Source: a virus
Strand: one strand, 5' to 3'
Virus record (IMG/VR): IMGVR_UViG_3300033153_004578
Coordinates: 1 to 40,222 of that record
Length of the DNA stretch: 40,222 bases
Shown here: positions 7,909 to 14,871 of the stretch, in pieces
Layout of the letters: the number at the start of each line of letters is the position of its first letter
Numbering within the stretch: the stretch's first letter is position 1
Program-made: the position numbers and the translations under genes
Notes under the pieces: model-generated
What the model was told of the DNA's origin: nothing
Database searches by the model: none
Seen by the model: only the letters and a program-made list of their open reading frames with translations

Positions 7909-8483
7909 ACCGCCCCCTTTAAGCGCCTCGATGCCTGGAAATGCTCAATAACCGGCCTTATTTTCCGGCGATTCTCATCGTCAAATATACAGCAGTACTC
8001 AATAGGCAGCCGGTGAATGTTAATCTTTCCGGCGTTTGTCCTGACAACAGACTCAAGATTTCTCTGCTCAAGCATATGCGGACGGCTCTTGTTCGCCTCG
8101 ATCCATTCTGAAACAATGCGCCTCATCCTAGAATTATTGGCAATATAGAGCGTACCAGACAGCAGTTCGCCACGTCTTGCATGCCAGTCCCTGTAATGGC
8201 AGCCAAAATCAGCGCCGTTCATGCTCCCGAATAGCTGCGGATAGGAGTGAAACATGGAATCAGCGTCGGTAAAAACAACTGCATAATCTGGAAACTTCGT
8301 CATCATCCGGAGTATAAACCTCGCTTTGTAAAGCGTGTTTTTTTGCCACGTGCCGAAATTCTTGACTCTCTCGATATGGTACGGCCGAATCTTATGGAGA
8401 ATAAGGCTCGCCTCTAACGTTCTGGCTTCTTTCTCATAGCCTGTACCGGCTGTGAAATATGAGCAGACAACGAATTCAGACAT
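7905..8483 (-). CDS. Small GT-A fold glycosyltransferase with DxD motif
   Basis: This 192-aa protein has the pattern of nucleotide-diphospho-sugar transferases: N-terminal strand FVVCSYFTAGTGYEKEA, a Lys/Arg-rich helix KARFILRMM, the DxD at AVVFTDADSMF (about residue 70) and SGTLYIANN followed by EQRNLESVV near the C-terminus, where family members show a Gln-x-x-Leu. It is translated with an 8-bp overlap from the small NUMOD3-like gene upstream. It is probably one of four glycosyltransferases working in sequence. Confidence 0.8.
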   Translation of the reverse strand: MSEFVVCSYFTAGTGYEKEARTLEASLILHKIRPYHIERVKNFGTWQKNTLYKARFILRMMTKFPDYAVVFTDADSMFHSYPQLFGSMNGADFGCHYRDWHARRGELLSGTLYIANNSRMRRIVSEWIEANKSRPHMLEQRNLESVVRTNAGKINIHRLPIEYCCIFDDENRRKIRPVIEHFQASRRLKGAV

Positions 8484-8682
8484 TCCTCACCCTCTCTCTA
8501 TAAGCTCTAATGTTGGATTCGGAGATTTTCTTTATTGTCTCAGCGCTCAAGACTCTTCCCCTCATTCTCATTGCCTGTCTTTTTCTCCTCTCCGAAGTCC
8601 ATGCTTTCCTCATACTCTCTATCATTTTCTTTCTGTAATTTGGATTTTGCCATAGACTTTTTTGAGCCTCTGATTTTGTCAT
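8476..8682 (-). CDS. Small NUMOD3-like basic protein (68 aa)
   Basis: The peptide begins MTKSEAQKSLWQNPNYRKKM and ends with GRVLSAETIKKISESN plus a basic tail. The second part resembles the NUMOD3 DNA-binding repeat that accompanies homing endonucleases. No nuclease domain is present. It overlaps the 3' part of the cupin ORF in another frame for 143 bp, and the cupin tail there looks like low-complexity shadow sequence. Its stop overlaps the next glycosyltransferase start by 8 bp, which supports translation. It may be a leftover of a homing element. Confidence 0.55.
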   Translation of the reverse strand: MTKSEAQKSLWQNPNYRKKMIESMRKAWTSERRKRQAMRMRGRVLSAETIKKISESNIRAYRERVRNV

Positions 8683-9025
8683 AATCGCTGCCTCCCTCGA
8701 CACGCCTCTCAATATCAGCCGTCCAGAGGCCTGTCTCGTATATCTCAATACACCGGCAATCTGTAAGCCCAACGAATTGATGCCAGATGTGTATTGGAAT
8801 ATTCATGCTCTCACCGGCTCTTAATACAGTCTCGTCAACCTTGTTGCCTTTACGCCAGAACCGGACAAGCAGTTCGCCGTCAATAACATAAAACATGTTC
8901 GTTTTCCAGGCATGCTTATGTTCCGAGCAGTAACCGCCTTTCCGGATATTCAGAAAATGCACTTCGACTCTCTGGTCGGAGAATATTCTCGTAGTCTCGC
9001 CCCAGACTTTACCTTGTTTATCCAT
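8540..9025 (-). CDS. Cupin-fold protein (sugar isomerase/epimerase-like)
   Basis: This 161-aa ORF has a single cupin domain in residues 5-105. Motif 1 appears as CSEHKHAWKTNMFYVIDGEL, with two His as metal ligands, and motif 2 as SMNIPIHIWHQF. The pattern is that of mannose-6-phosphate isomerase-type cupins and small sugar-binding cupins. It suggests a nucleotide-sugar or sugar-phosphate step that feeds the cassette. Residues after about 120 are Lys/Glu-rich and overlap the NUMOD3-like gene. The start overlaps the MptE-like gene by 8 bp. Confidence 0.75.
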   Translation of the reverse strand: MDKQGKVWGETTRIFSDQRVEVHFLNIRKGGYCSEHKHAWKTNMFYVIDGELLVRFWRKGNKVDETVLRAGESMNIPIHIWHQFVGLTDCRCIEIYETGLWTADIERRVEGGSDYDKIRGSKKSMAKSKLQKENDREYEESMDFGEEKKTGNENEGKSLER

Positions 9026-9752
9026 TCAAGACCTCGTCGATATTTGCAATTTCGAAATACTTGAGCCGTGATTTCGGATTACAGTTATAGACCTGCACAC
9101 CTGTGCGCCTCAGTATTTCTGATGCCTTCCTGAAGTGCTTGACAAAACTCCTAAACGACGCCTCGCCCAGTGATACGGGATATGCCTTGTGGAAATGCGA
9201 CCGCTTGCCTGCAAAATAAAAGTCATAACCCAGAAGATATATCGGATTCGCTCCGAGACAGTAAGCCAGATTCAGCGCTCCGTGGCCGGAATTGTTCCCA
9301 TGCACAAGCCCTTTCCTCATGGAGGATGTCAGGCCCTCGGTTATTGAGGTATTGGCATATAGTTCATAACAGCCCGGAATGTGCCTCTTTTGCAGGAGAT
9401 CGAGAAAGACTTTGTATCCTTGATACTCATCCCATGCTTTTTTAATCCCTTCGTTCATCCTGCCTTTTACTGCATGCGTATAGAAGTTCGCCTTGTCCAT
9501 GAAAAAAAGAATATCGGCAGACATGCAGAACCGGAACGCTGCATTTATGGCAATAACCCGTTCACCGCGAAGCCTTTCAAAATCAAAGCCCTCAAGCGAT
9601 GTGCCGCCGCCGAGGATAAAGCACCGCTGCCCATGCCAGGACTTATCAGGCAGTACGTCATACAGCGGATTGTCCGGCACTCGTACCGGATAATCGCCCT
9701 TCATCCTGGCCCTTACAGCAGGACTCCGCATAGTTATCTGGTTTAGTTCCAT
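9018..9752 (-). CDS. MptE/DUF115-like Rossmann protein, possible glycosyltransferase
   Basis: This 244-aa protein has a glycine-rich N-terminal block CFILGGGTSLEGFDF, then VIAINAAFRFCMSADILFFMD and, later, NSGHGALNLAYCLG followed by IYLLGYDF. This series matches the DUF115 / MptE-like group (Rossmann fold; motility-accessory-factor and pterin pyrophosphokinase-like proteins, some of which transfer nonulosonic acids). In this cassette a sugar-transfer role is plausible but unproven. It is the first gene after the major capsid gene, behind an 88-bp spacer with hairpins. Confidence 0.65.
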   Translation of the reverse strand: MELNQITMRSPAVRARMKGDYPVRVPDNPLYDVLPDKSWHGQRCFILGGGTSLEGFDFERLRGERVIAINAAFRFCMSADILFFMDKANFYTHAVKGRMNEGIKKAWDEYQGYKVFLDLLQKRHIPGCYELYANTSITEGLTSSMRKGLVHGNNSGHGALNLAYCLGANPIYLLGYDFYFAGKRSHFHKAYPVSLGEASFRSFVKHFRKASEILRRTGVQVYNCNPKSRLKYFEIANIDEVLNG

Positions 9753-9765
9753 CGTGAGAAATTGA

Positions 9766-9795
9766 GAGGAGCCAGGCCCTAAAGTCCAGCCCCTC
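9766..9795 (-). other. Hairpin upstream of the glycan cassette
   Basis: On the minus strand GAGGGGCT pairs with GGCTCCTC (8 bp, two G-U pairs) around a 14-base loop. It stands between the capsid gene and the first cassette gene. It has no U-run, so it is more likely an mRNA-stability or processing hairpin than a terminator. Confidence 0.35.
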
Positions 9796-9803
9796 CCAAC
9801 AGC

Positions 9804-9828
9804 AAAAAGTCAGCCCGGTTAAGGGCCT
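9804..9828 (-). terminator. Weak terminator-like hairpin after major capsid gene
   Basis: After the capsid stop codon the minus strand reads AGGCCC, a short loop, GGGCT, then GAC and five T. The stem is short with one bulge, so termination would be partial. A leaky terminator after a capsid gene would lower expression of the enzymes downstream. This is inference. Confidence 0.35.
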
Positions 9829-9840
9829 CTCTTCAGCCTC

Positions 9841-10935
9841 TTAGCAGGAACCGGACTCCAGATCAACTTCAACGCATTCGATCTGGTCGGTATCCCCGAT
9901 ACAGCCTCCATATCTCATCCATCCTGCCTGCACATCGGCATAAGTCAGGATGTCGAAATCACTGAACAGACTCAAGTCCATTCTGTATCCGCCTTTGAGC
10001 CGTCTCTTAGGCAGGATAACATAGAACCTGTTTGGATTGCCGAGCATTAAGGATGTGATATGCGTGAATTTCCAGTCCGTAACAGAAGGACTGCCAACGA
10101 ACTGCTGCAAATTGAGCCCCATTGCACGGCGGATTCTGCCTCTCAGGCGCAGCGGCGTAAGCACGATCATGCCCGGATCTTGATTCAGGCCGTAGCCCTT
10201 GTTTCTGTTCGCTGCAAGAATTGTCTCTGCGGCCAGATTCATGGAAAGCGCATCTCGCCAGGCCGTGGCATCGCAGTCATTGCAGCCGCCAGGTGCTGCG
10301 ACCCAATCACAGCATCCCTTCGCATCGCCAATAGCCTCGATCAGCGTGTAAAAAGCCTGTGCTCTTGTGGAATATGCGGCGGCGACAAACGCTTTCGCAT
10401 TATCCTCGACTGTCCACCAGTCCTCATCATCGAAAAGAATCCGTGACCAGGAAAGCGCACCCCCGTACAGGTCAAAATAACAGGTCGCTTTCGTTCCCGA
10501 CATTTGATAGACCTGGATCGGAACGCCCTGCTGAGCCTTCTCAAAGGCTAACCCTGACGTTACATTGCCTACCTCGAACCCGTTGCGCTTTGAACCGGCA
10601 TAGTTCCGGATGTCGAAAATCTGCTCATAGGCTCTGTCATAGTCCGGTACTGCATGGAACTTCTCGATAACAGGAAGCACGGACGCAGGAAAATCGGAAG
10701 GCTTTCCGAATGCCTGGATCTCCGCTGCTTTCAGTTTCGATTTTTCCTCAAGATACTGGACTTTGGCTTTCCGGAAATAGACAGACTCTTCATCATTAGC
10801 CTGAAATCTTTCAGGAATGAAAAGGTCCGGGAGCGCCATGAACATCTGAAGCGCCTTGAAAAGGTTCCTCCTATGTGTTTCGTTCTCGATATCAAATTTT
10901 TCTAGCTGTCTGAAATATTGTAATTGCATTGTCAT
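9841..10935 (-). CDS. Major capsid protein
   Basis: This 364-aa protein is assigned as the head shell subunit (HK97 fold expected). Evidence is position (after the protease-scaffold and decoration genes), length, and a layout with an N-terminal helical arm, a central domain (residues about 110-250) and a region typical of capsid A-domains (PGMIVLTPLRLRGRIRRAMG). It has an unusual number of cysteines: CC near residue 213, CNDC at about 223 and three near the C-terminus. Disulfides or metal sites in the shell are possible. The first ATG (10935) or the ATG two codons later could start it. Confidence 0.8.
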   Translation of the reverse strand: MTMQLQYFRQLEKFDIENETHRRNLFKALQMFMALPDLFIPERFQANDEESVYFRKAKVQYLEEKSKLKAAEIQAFGKPSDFPASVLPVIEKFHAVPDYDRAYEQIFDIRNYAGSKRNGFEVGNVTSGLAFEKAQQGVPIQVYQMSGTKATCYFDLYGGALSWSRILFDDEDWWTVEDNAKAFVAAAYSTRAQAFYTLIEAIGDAKGCCDWVAAPGGCNDCDATAWRDALSMNLAAETILAANRNKGYGLNQDPGMIVLTPLRLRGRIRRAMGLNLQQFVGSPSVTDWKFTHITSLMLGNPNRFYVILPKRRLKGGYRMDLSLFSDFDILTYADVQAGWMRYGGCIGDTDQIECVEVDLESGSC

Positions 10936-10941
10936 CCTCCG

Positions 10942-11322
10942 TTACAGCGGCTCAGTAAGGCTGGCCTTGTCACCCTTGAGGTCTGCTTTGACCTTCGCAT
11001 CTCCGGCATCTGCATCCTCGACAGCTATCGCAATCCAGTAGTAACCGGAAGCATACACGTTTGTAACGGCAGTCTCGGCAACTCCTGAATGATAAAGTTT
11101 CTCACCTGCGTTGATCGCAACGGCTGCTTTCTCAAGCATGATTTTTTCACAGTGATAGGTAAAGGCAATGTCCTCTCCGAAGTCGGCATTCTGAAACGCA
11201 ACCCCGAATGTGTCGTTTACCTTGTAGATCTTACCTTCTGTGACTCCGAGCGATAGATCAACTGTCCAGGTGAAGTCCCGCCTGTCTCCAGACGGTCTAG
11301 CTGTTCTGATATGTTGTGGCAT
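10942..11322 (-). CDS. DUF2190-like capsid decoration protein
   Basis: This 126-aa beta-rich protein has a GKIYKVNDTFGVAFQNADFG segment, then an AVAINAGEKLYHSG segment. This is like DUF2190 proteins, in which 'G..v....f.vA' is followed by 'GdklYwd'. They trimerise on or near the capsid surface. It lies 6 bp before the major capsid gene, the usual place for a decoration protein. Confidence 0.7.
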   Translation of the reverse strand: MPQHIRTARPSGDRRDFTWTVDLSLGVTEGKIYKVNDTFGVAFQNADFGEDIAFTYHCEKIMLEKAAVAINAGEKLYHSGVAETAVTNVYASGYYWIAIAVEDADAGDAKVKADLKGDKASLTEPL

Positions 11323-11454
11323 CTATACCTCTGACTTTAATTGGATTTTGTTTCCCCGAATCTGTCCAGTCTCAAACAGAGGGGCCAAAATTTCTGCCTG
11401 TTCAGGCAGCCTATTTTTCACCAGTCAAAAACTGATGACCATATTTTGTGAACC
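11323..11454 (-). other. Intergenic spacer with two hairpins between scaffold and decoration genes
   Basis: This 132-bp gap holds no ORF. On the minus strand, 11418-11438 forms an 8-bp stem (TCATCAGT / ACTGGTGA) with a T-rich loop, and 11394-11409 contains CTGCCTGAACAGGCAG, a perfect inverted repeat. Neither is followed by a T-run. They may protect or separate the abundant capsid message from the scaffold message. Confidence 0.5.
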
Positions 11455-12039
11455 TTAGTCATCAAGAGGAGGAAGAAAAGGATTGTCAATTTCTCCCTCT
11501 GCTTCTTTCTTTATATTAGCCTTGATTTTAGGCTCACCCTCTTTTTCTCTGCCATTTCCCTCGGATTCTTCAATCTCAATTCCAAAGGTTTCGGCATATT
11601 CCTTAAATTCATCAAGCTCTAAATCCAGGTGTTTGTCTAATTGTTTATCAAGATATTCAAGACTTTCAGGTTTAAAATTTCCTAATCTTTTTTCAATAAA
11701 TTTTACCTGTTGTTCAGAAAGCTTTCTTTCTTCTTTAGCTTTTTCAAAGAGGCTTTTAACTTTGGATTCCGATGCAGCTTTTGTCAAATTTGATATTTTT
11801 TCAGTTAATTCCTTTTCTTTTTTTTCCCATTCCTGTTCTTTTTTAGCCATTGTTTCTTCTGCTGTTTTTCTTCCTTTGTATTCACCGCCTATTCTTTCCT
11901 TAATTTTTGATTCTGTATATCCTTTGACAAAAGGATCTCCAACCAATGTATCTTCAGAAAAAATATCACTAGGCGATATTCTTTCATCTTTGACAAGCGT
12001 CCTAAGCTCGTCAATAGTGATTTTGTCCACATCTGCCAT
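11455..12039 (-). CDS. Nested scaffold protein, internal in-frame start
   Basis: An internal ATG at 12039 (MADVDKITIDELRTLVKDER) has an AAGGAGG ribosome site 9 bases upstream, better than the site of the full-length gene. Translation from here gives a 194-aa protein made only of the charged coiled-coil scaffold part and the C-terminal tail. Overlapping protease/scaffold pairs with a shared C-terminus are established in Mu and lambda. The strength of the internal site suggests that free scaffold is made in excess over protease. Confidence 0.75.
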   Translation of the reverse strand: MADVDKITIDELRTLVKDERISPSDIFSEDTLVGDPFVKGYTESKIKERIGGEYKGRKTAEETMAKKEQEWEKKEKELTEKISNLTKAASESKVKSLFEKAKEERKLSEQQVKFIEKRLGNFKPESLEYLDKQLDKHLDLELDEFKEYAETFGIEIEESEGNGREKEGEPKIKANIKKEAEGEIDNPFLPPLDD

Positions 12040-12669
12040 TTGCAGTTTCCTCCTTGCTGTTTGGTTATCAACAAATGCCTGAAGCTCGCCGATCAACTCA
12101 GCACCGGCAAACCCAGGCTTGTTTACGTTTGAATTTCCGAGCGCAATGCCTGTCACACTTTCAACATTAACGCTCGTTATTTGCTCGCCGTCCGGTATCG
12201 TAATATCTGCCTCGATCGATGCAACGTCAAGCGGCAGGCTCCGGTATTCCGGCTTGATATATGCTATGGCAATAGCCGTTAGTTTGTCCTTGATGTATGA
12301 TGTTGTTTTCCCGACAAGCTCGCCGATAGGCGTACGTCCTTCGTGCCGGTTGTCCTTTCCATGCTGGTGGAATAGCTTGAGTCCGGTTTTGAGCTTATCG
12401 AATATTTTCCGGATAGCCGATTGAACCCAGCGCTTGGCCATCTCGCCGGCACCGACAATCTTGCCATGACTCAAGCCCTCGTGCGCCACGACATACGCCC
12501 TGTATACCGGGTTCGGGTCCTGCTTTTTTATCCTGGCATGCGTCTCTGCCGGGATGTGTTCCAGCATCTCAGAGGCTGCCATCTCCTGGAGCTCTAAGAG
12601 AATATAGCCTTGAACGTGCCTCTTGAGTCCGGGCTTTGCGCCTACGTCATAACTCAGTCTGAGCGCCAT
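11455..12669 (-). CDS. Capsid maturation protease fused to scaffold
   Basis: This 404-aa protein has two parts. Residues 1-200 include EGLSHGKIVGAGEMAKRW and FHQHGKDNRHEGRTPIGELV, with His and Ser candidates for a protease of the Mu gpI/S78-like kind. Residues 210-404 are strongly charged and coiled-coil (about 280-360), as in scaffolds, and end in an acidic tail with NPFLPPLDD. The arrangement is like Mu I/Z or lambda C/Nu3, where a protease carries the scaffold at its C-terminus. The active-site residues cannot be fixed by eye. Confidence 0.7.
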   Translation of the reverse strand: MALRLSYDVGAKPGLKRHVQGYILLELQEMAASEMLEHIPAETHARIKKQDPNPVYRAYVVAHEGLSHGKIVGAGEMAKRWVQSAIRKIFDKLKTGLKLFHQHGKDNRHEGRTPIGELVGKTTSYIKDKLTAIAIAYIKPEYRSLPLDVASIEADITIPDGEQITSVNVESVTGIALGNSNVNKPGFAGAELIGELQAFVDNQTARRKLQMADVDKITIDELRTLVKDERISPSDIFSEDTLVGDPFVKGYTESKIKERIGGEYKGRKTAEETMAKKEQEWEKKEKELTEKISNLTKAASESKVKSLFEKAKEERKLSEQQVKFIEKRLGNFKPESLEYLDKQLDKHLDLELDEFKEYAETFGIEIEESEGNGREKEGEPKIKANIKKEAEGEIDNPFLPPLDD

Positions 12670-13136
12670 TACTTGTCCTCGCTCTCCTTTTTCTTGGTTG
12701 TATATTTTTTCCTAACGCTTGGTTTTGCCTCTTCTTTGGTATCCTCTGATACTGATGCAGCCTCAGTTTTTGCCTCAGGCTCGCTCTCAGTTGCTTTTTT
12801 TGTCTCAGGTTCCGGTTTCTTTACCGTTTTCGGCTTTGGTTTGGTTTTCTCTTTCTTTTTCTCTGCCTCTGCTTTCGCCTCAAGCTCCCTCTTTATCTTC
12901 TCCATCCTGGCTGCCCTTGCCTTTTCCATCCTGGCACGCATTGCAGCCTGCTCTCTTATTTGCTCAACATTTCCGGTTGTAATCATCGGTCCTGCCGGTT
13001 CACGCGGATTCTTTGGATAATCTACTTCAGGATTGAATATATCGTGTGTAGTTATCGGTTTCGATATCTGCGGAATACCTTCCGGCTTGACCGGCGCATC
13101 TTGCATAGTTATGATTTGAAGCTTTTTCTTTGCCAT
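12669..13136 (-). CDS. Lys/Glu/Pro-rich head-region protein of unknown function
   Basis: This 155-aa protein has an ordered-looking N-terminus (KKKLQIITMQDAPVKPEG), one helix rich in Arg/Ala/Met (residues about 56-90), then a disordered tail of repeated KKPEPETKKAT-like segments. It overlaps the protease gene by 1 bp. Position between the portal region and the protease suggests a head-assembly accessory protein, but I do not recognise a family. Confidence 0.7.
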   Translation of the reverse strand: MAKKKLQIITMQDAPVKPEGIPQISKPITTHDIFNPEVDYPKNPREPAGPMITTGNVEQIREQAAMRARMEKARAARMEKIKRELEAKAEAEKKKEKTKPKPKTVKKPEPETKKATESEPEAKTEAASVSEDTKEEAKPSVRKKYTTKKKESEDK

Positions 13137-13429
13137 TACTCATCTCCTCTATTACCGCAGTCTTCTAGGTCTGGCAGGAAACTCCTCAGTCCCATCTCCT
13201 GGAGCGCAGCCTCGAACCGGCCTTTATGCTCCCGGCAGTGCGCCCTTGCCTCTGCGGCAGTCCAGGACTTTTTTGGATAATAATAAGCATATTCTTGGGA
13301 GCCTCCCTTACCGGATTTAGGGAGTCCAAGTCTAACGGTATATTCTTTGCCGTTACTTTTTCTAATTTGAGAGCCAACAACTTTTAGATTTGTGTTAATA
13401 TCACAAACATGAAAATTTTTACTTGGCAT
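13136..13429 (-). CDS. Small head-region protein with WTAAEAxxHCxxH motif
   Basis: This is a 97-aa protein starting at MPSKNFHVCDIN; a GGAGAGAG site lies just upstream of this ATG. The C-terminal half contains YYYPKKSWTAAEARAHCREH, then a G-x-F-E-A-A segment. A W-x-x-x-E-A-x-x-x-C-x-x-H motif of this sort is common in phage head-module proteins next to portal and protease genes, often fused to the protease. A role in capsid maturation is likely, but its mechanism is unknown. Confidence 0.65.
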   Translation of the reverse strand: MPSKNFHVCDINTNLKVVGSQIRKSNGKEYTVRLGLPKSGKGGSQEYAYYYPKKSWTAAEARAHCREHKGRFEAALQEMGLRSFLPDLEDCGNRGDE

Positions 13430-13442
13430 TCTCTCTCCTTCT

Positions 13443-13471
13443 AAAATATTTGTAAAACCGGCATTTGTCAA
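13443..13471 (-). promoter_or_regulatory. Sigma70-like promoter inside the head module
   Basis: On the minus strand TTGACA (13471-13466) and TATTTT (13448-13443) are separated by 17 bp. Transcription would start about 7 bases later, close to the GGAGAGAG site of the 97-aa gene, giving a very short leader. It may boost head-gene expression. Confidence 0.6.
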
Positions 13472-13483
13472 GAGCCAATTTTA

Positions 13484-14860
13484 TCATTCGATAATTTCCC
13501 CGGCCTCTATCTCCGCAAGCTTCATCCGCAGTTCCTCGTTTTCTGCCATCGCTTTTTTAAACTCGCCTTCCTCTGCGGCGGCCTGCCTGTCCAGTTCGTC
13601 TTTAGGATCGATGCCCGGAAGCTGGCTCAATGCCAACTCGTCGGATATCTTCCCGGCCATCCACAGCGGCAGCCAGACTTTCTCGAAATGCAACCAGCTT
13701 TCCTCAGACGGAAACGGTATGTCAACCGTCAACTTTGACGGATCAAGTTTTGTGGATTTTTGCGCCAGCATTTTTTGGTTATACATATTCATTGCTTTTA
13801 CCAGACACTCCTCGTATGCGCCGCGCCAGATTTGCCGCTCTTTTGACGTCGAGCCAAAGATAAGCTGTCCCAGGTTGGATGCAACCGCACGGTTAGACAA
13901 TAGGTCCGGAAGCCCCAGGAAATGGACGGGAATGCCAGTCGTGCCGGATATCATTTTTGCAAGCGTCAAGATTTCACTCTCAAGCGATTGCATACCGCGG
14001 ATATCCGGCCCCTCGAATGAGAATTTACCCGTATGAGCAAGGAACTTCTTAATCTTGAAGTTAGGGTTACTCCGGATCTCGTCCATGATTTTTGCCGCCT
14101 GCTCTGCCGTCTCGCACTCAATATGCGGAGTCGGAGATGCGAAAAGCCGGTTAATCTCGCGCCAGTCCCTAAGCGCCTTGTCCAGGTACTCAACCTGCGT
14201 CAGGCATTTCATGATCTTCGGCTGCGCATCGTTAGGATCGTACACCCTGCCACCGAATTTCTTGTACACGAATTCAGGCGCAAGAAGCGTTTCCTCCTTG
14301 CTGCTTGCAGGCCGCCAGGTTGCTTTCTCATACCGGAGATAATCCTCTTCTGCAGCCTCGATCTTATAGCTTTTCACCGTCCAGGGAATGAACCTCACAG
14401 ATACCATACCGGATTCTTTCCCGTCGGTTTTAGCCGGTTCCCATGCCAGTTTGAGTAGTATCTTGCCCTCTATCTCCGCTTCTTTCGCAAACTCCTGTGG
14501 CAATTCCCGGTCAAGGTCGTTGTACTGGAGGAAAGCCTCTGCAAACTCAAGCTCGTTCTGAGCATCGGCTTTATCGCCGGTTATGTTTATGCCTTCTGAG
14601 ATAATGAAGGCGGCTCTCAGGTCGATAATGTTTCCGGTCTGGAATACTCCCCAGTCAGACTTTCCTTTGTATTTGTTGGAGATTTCTTTTACAGCATTCG
14701 TATAATTCCTGTACTCGTTGCCTCTGTACGTTTTAGCGTCATCGGCACGTGCGGTCAAAACATCGTCTATCAGGAACGTCTGATACTGCTTGAGCTGTCC
14801 TGTTAGCTCCTCTATCCGGTTATTTAAGTCTCCTATTTTTTTAGTATTGAATATATCCAT
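13484..14860 (-). CDS. Portal protein
   Basis: This 458-aa protein would form the dodecameric DNA channel at one capsid vertex. It follows the large terminase by 11 bp. Visible features are an N-terminal coiled coil (LNNRIEELTGQLKQYQTFL), a wing-like middle, a long region with TLAKMISGTTGIPVHFLGLP (typical of portals: 'iagvfgVP..llg') and a C-terminal helical, acidic segment after residue 400 (DELDRQAAAEEGEFKKAM). The 50-residue C-terminal coil suits crown or barrel helices. Confidence 0.85.
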   Translation of the reverse strand: MDIFNTKKIGDLNNRIEELTGQLKQYQTFLIDDVLTARADDAKTYRGNEYRNYTNAVKEISNKYKGKSDWGVFQTGNIIDLRAAFIISEGINITGDKADAQNELEFAEAFLQYNDLDRELPQEFAKEAEIEGKILLKLAWEPAKTDGKESGMVSVRFIPWTVKSYKIEAAEEDYLRYEKATWRPASSKEETLLAPEFVYKKFGGRVYDPNDAQPKIMKCLTQVEYLDKALRDWREINRLFASPTPHIECETAEQAAKIMDEIRSNPNFKIKKFLAHTGKFSFEGPDIRGMQSLESEILTLAKMISGTTGIPVHFLGLPDLLSNRAVASNLGQLIFGSTSKERQIWRGAYEECLVKAMNMYNQKMLAQKSTKLDPSKLTVDIPFPSEESWLHFEKVWLPLWMAGKISDELALSQLPGIDPKDELDRQAAAEEGEFKKAMAENEELRMKLAEIEAGEIIE

Positions 14861-14871
14861 CTCATCCCTCC

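Noticed and set aside
11394-11438. Intrinsic terminator between scaffold and decoration genes
   Set aside because: The hairpins have no T-run after them on the minus strand; a processing or stability role is more likely.
11483-12082. Plus-strand 199-codon Ser/Phe-rich ORF
   Set aside because: It is the mirror of the Lys/Glu-rich scaffold coding region; Ser, Phe and Leu come from antisense Lys/Glu codons.
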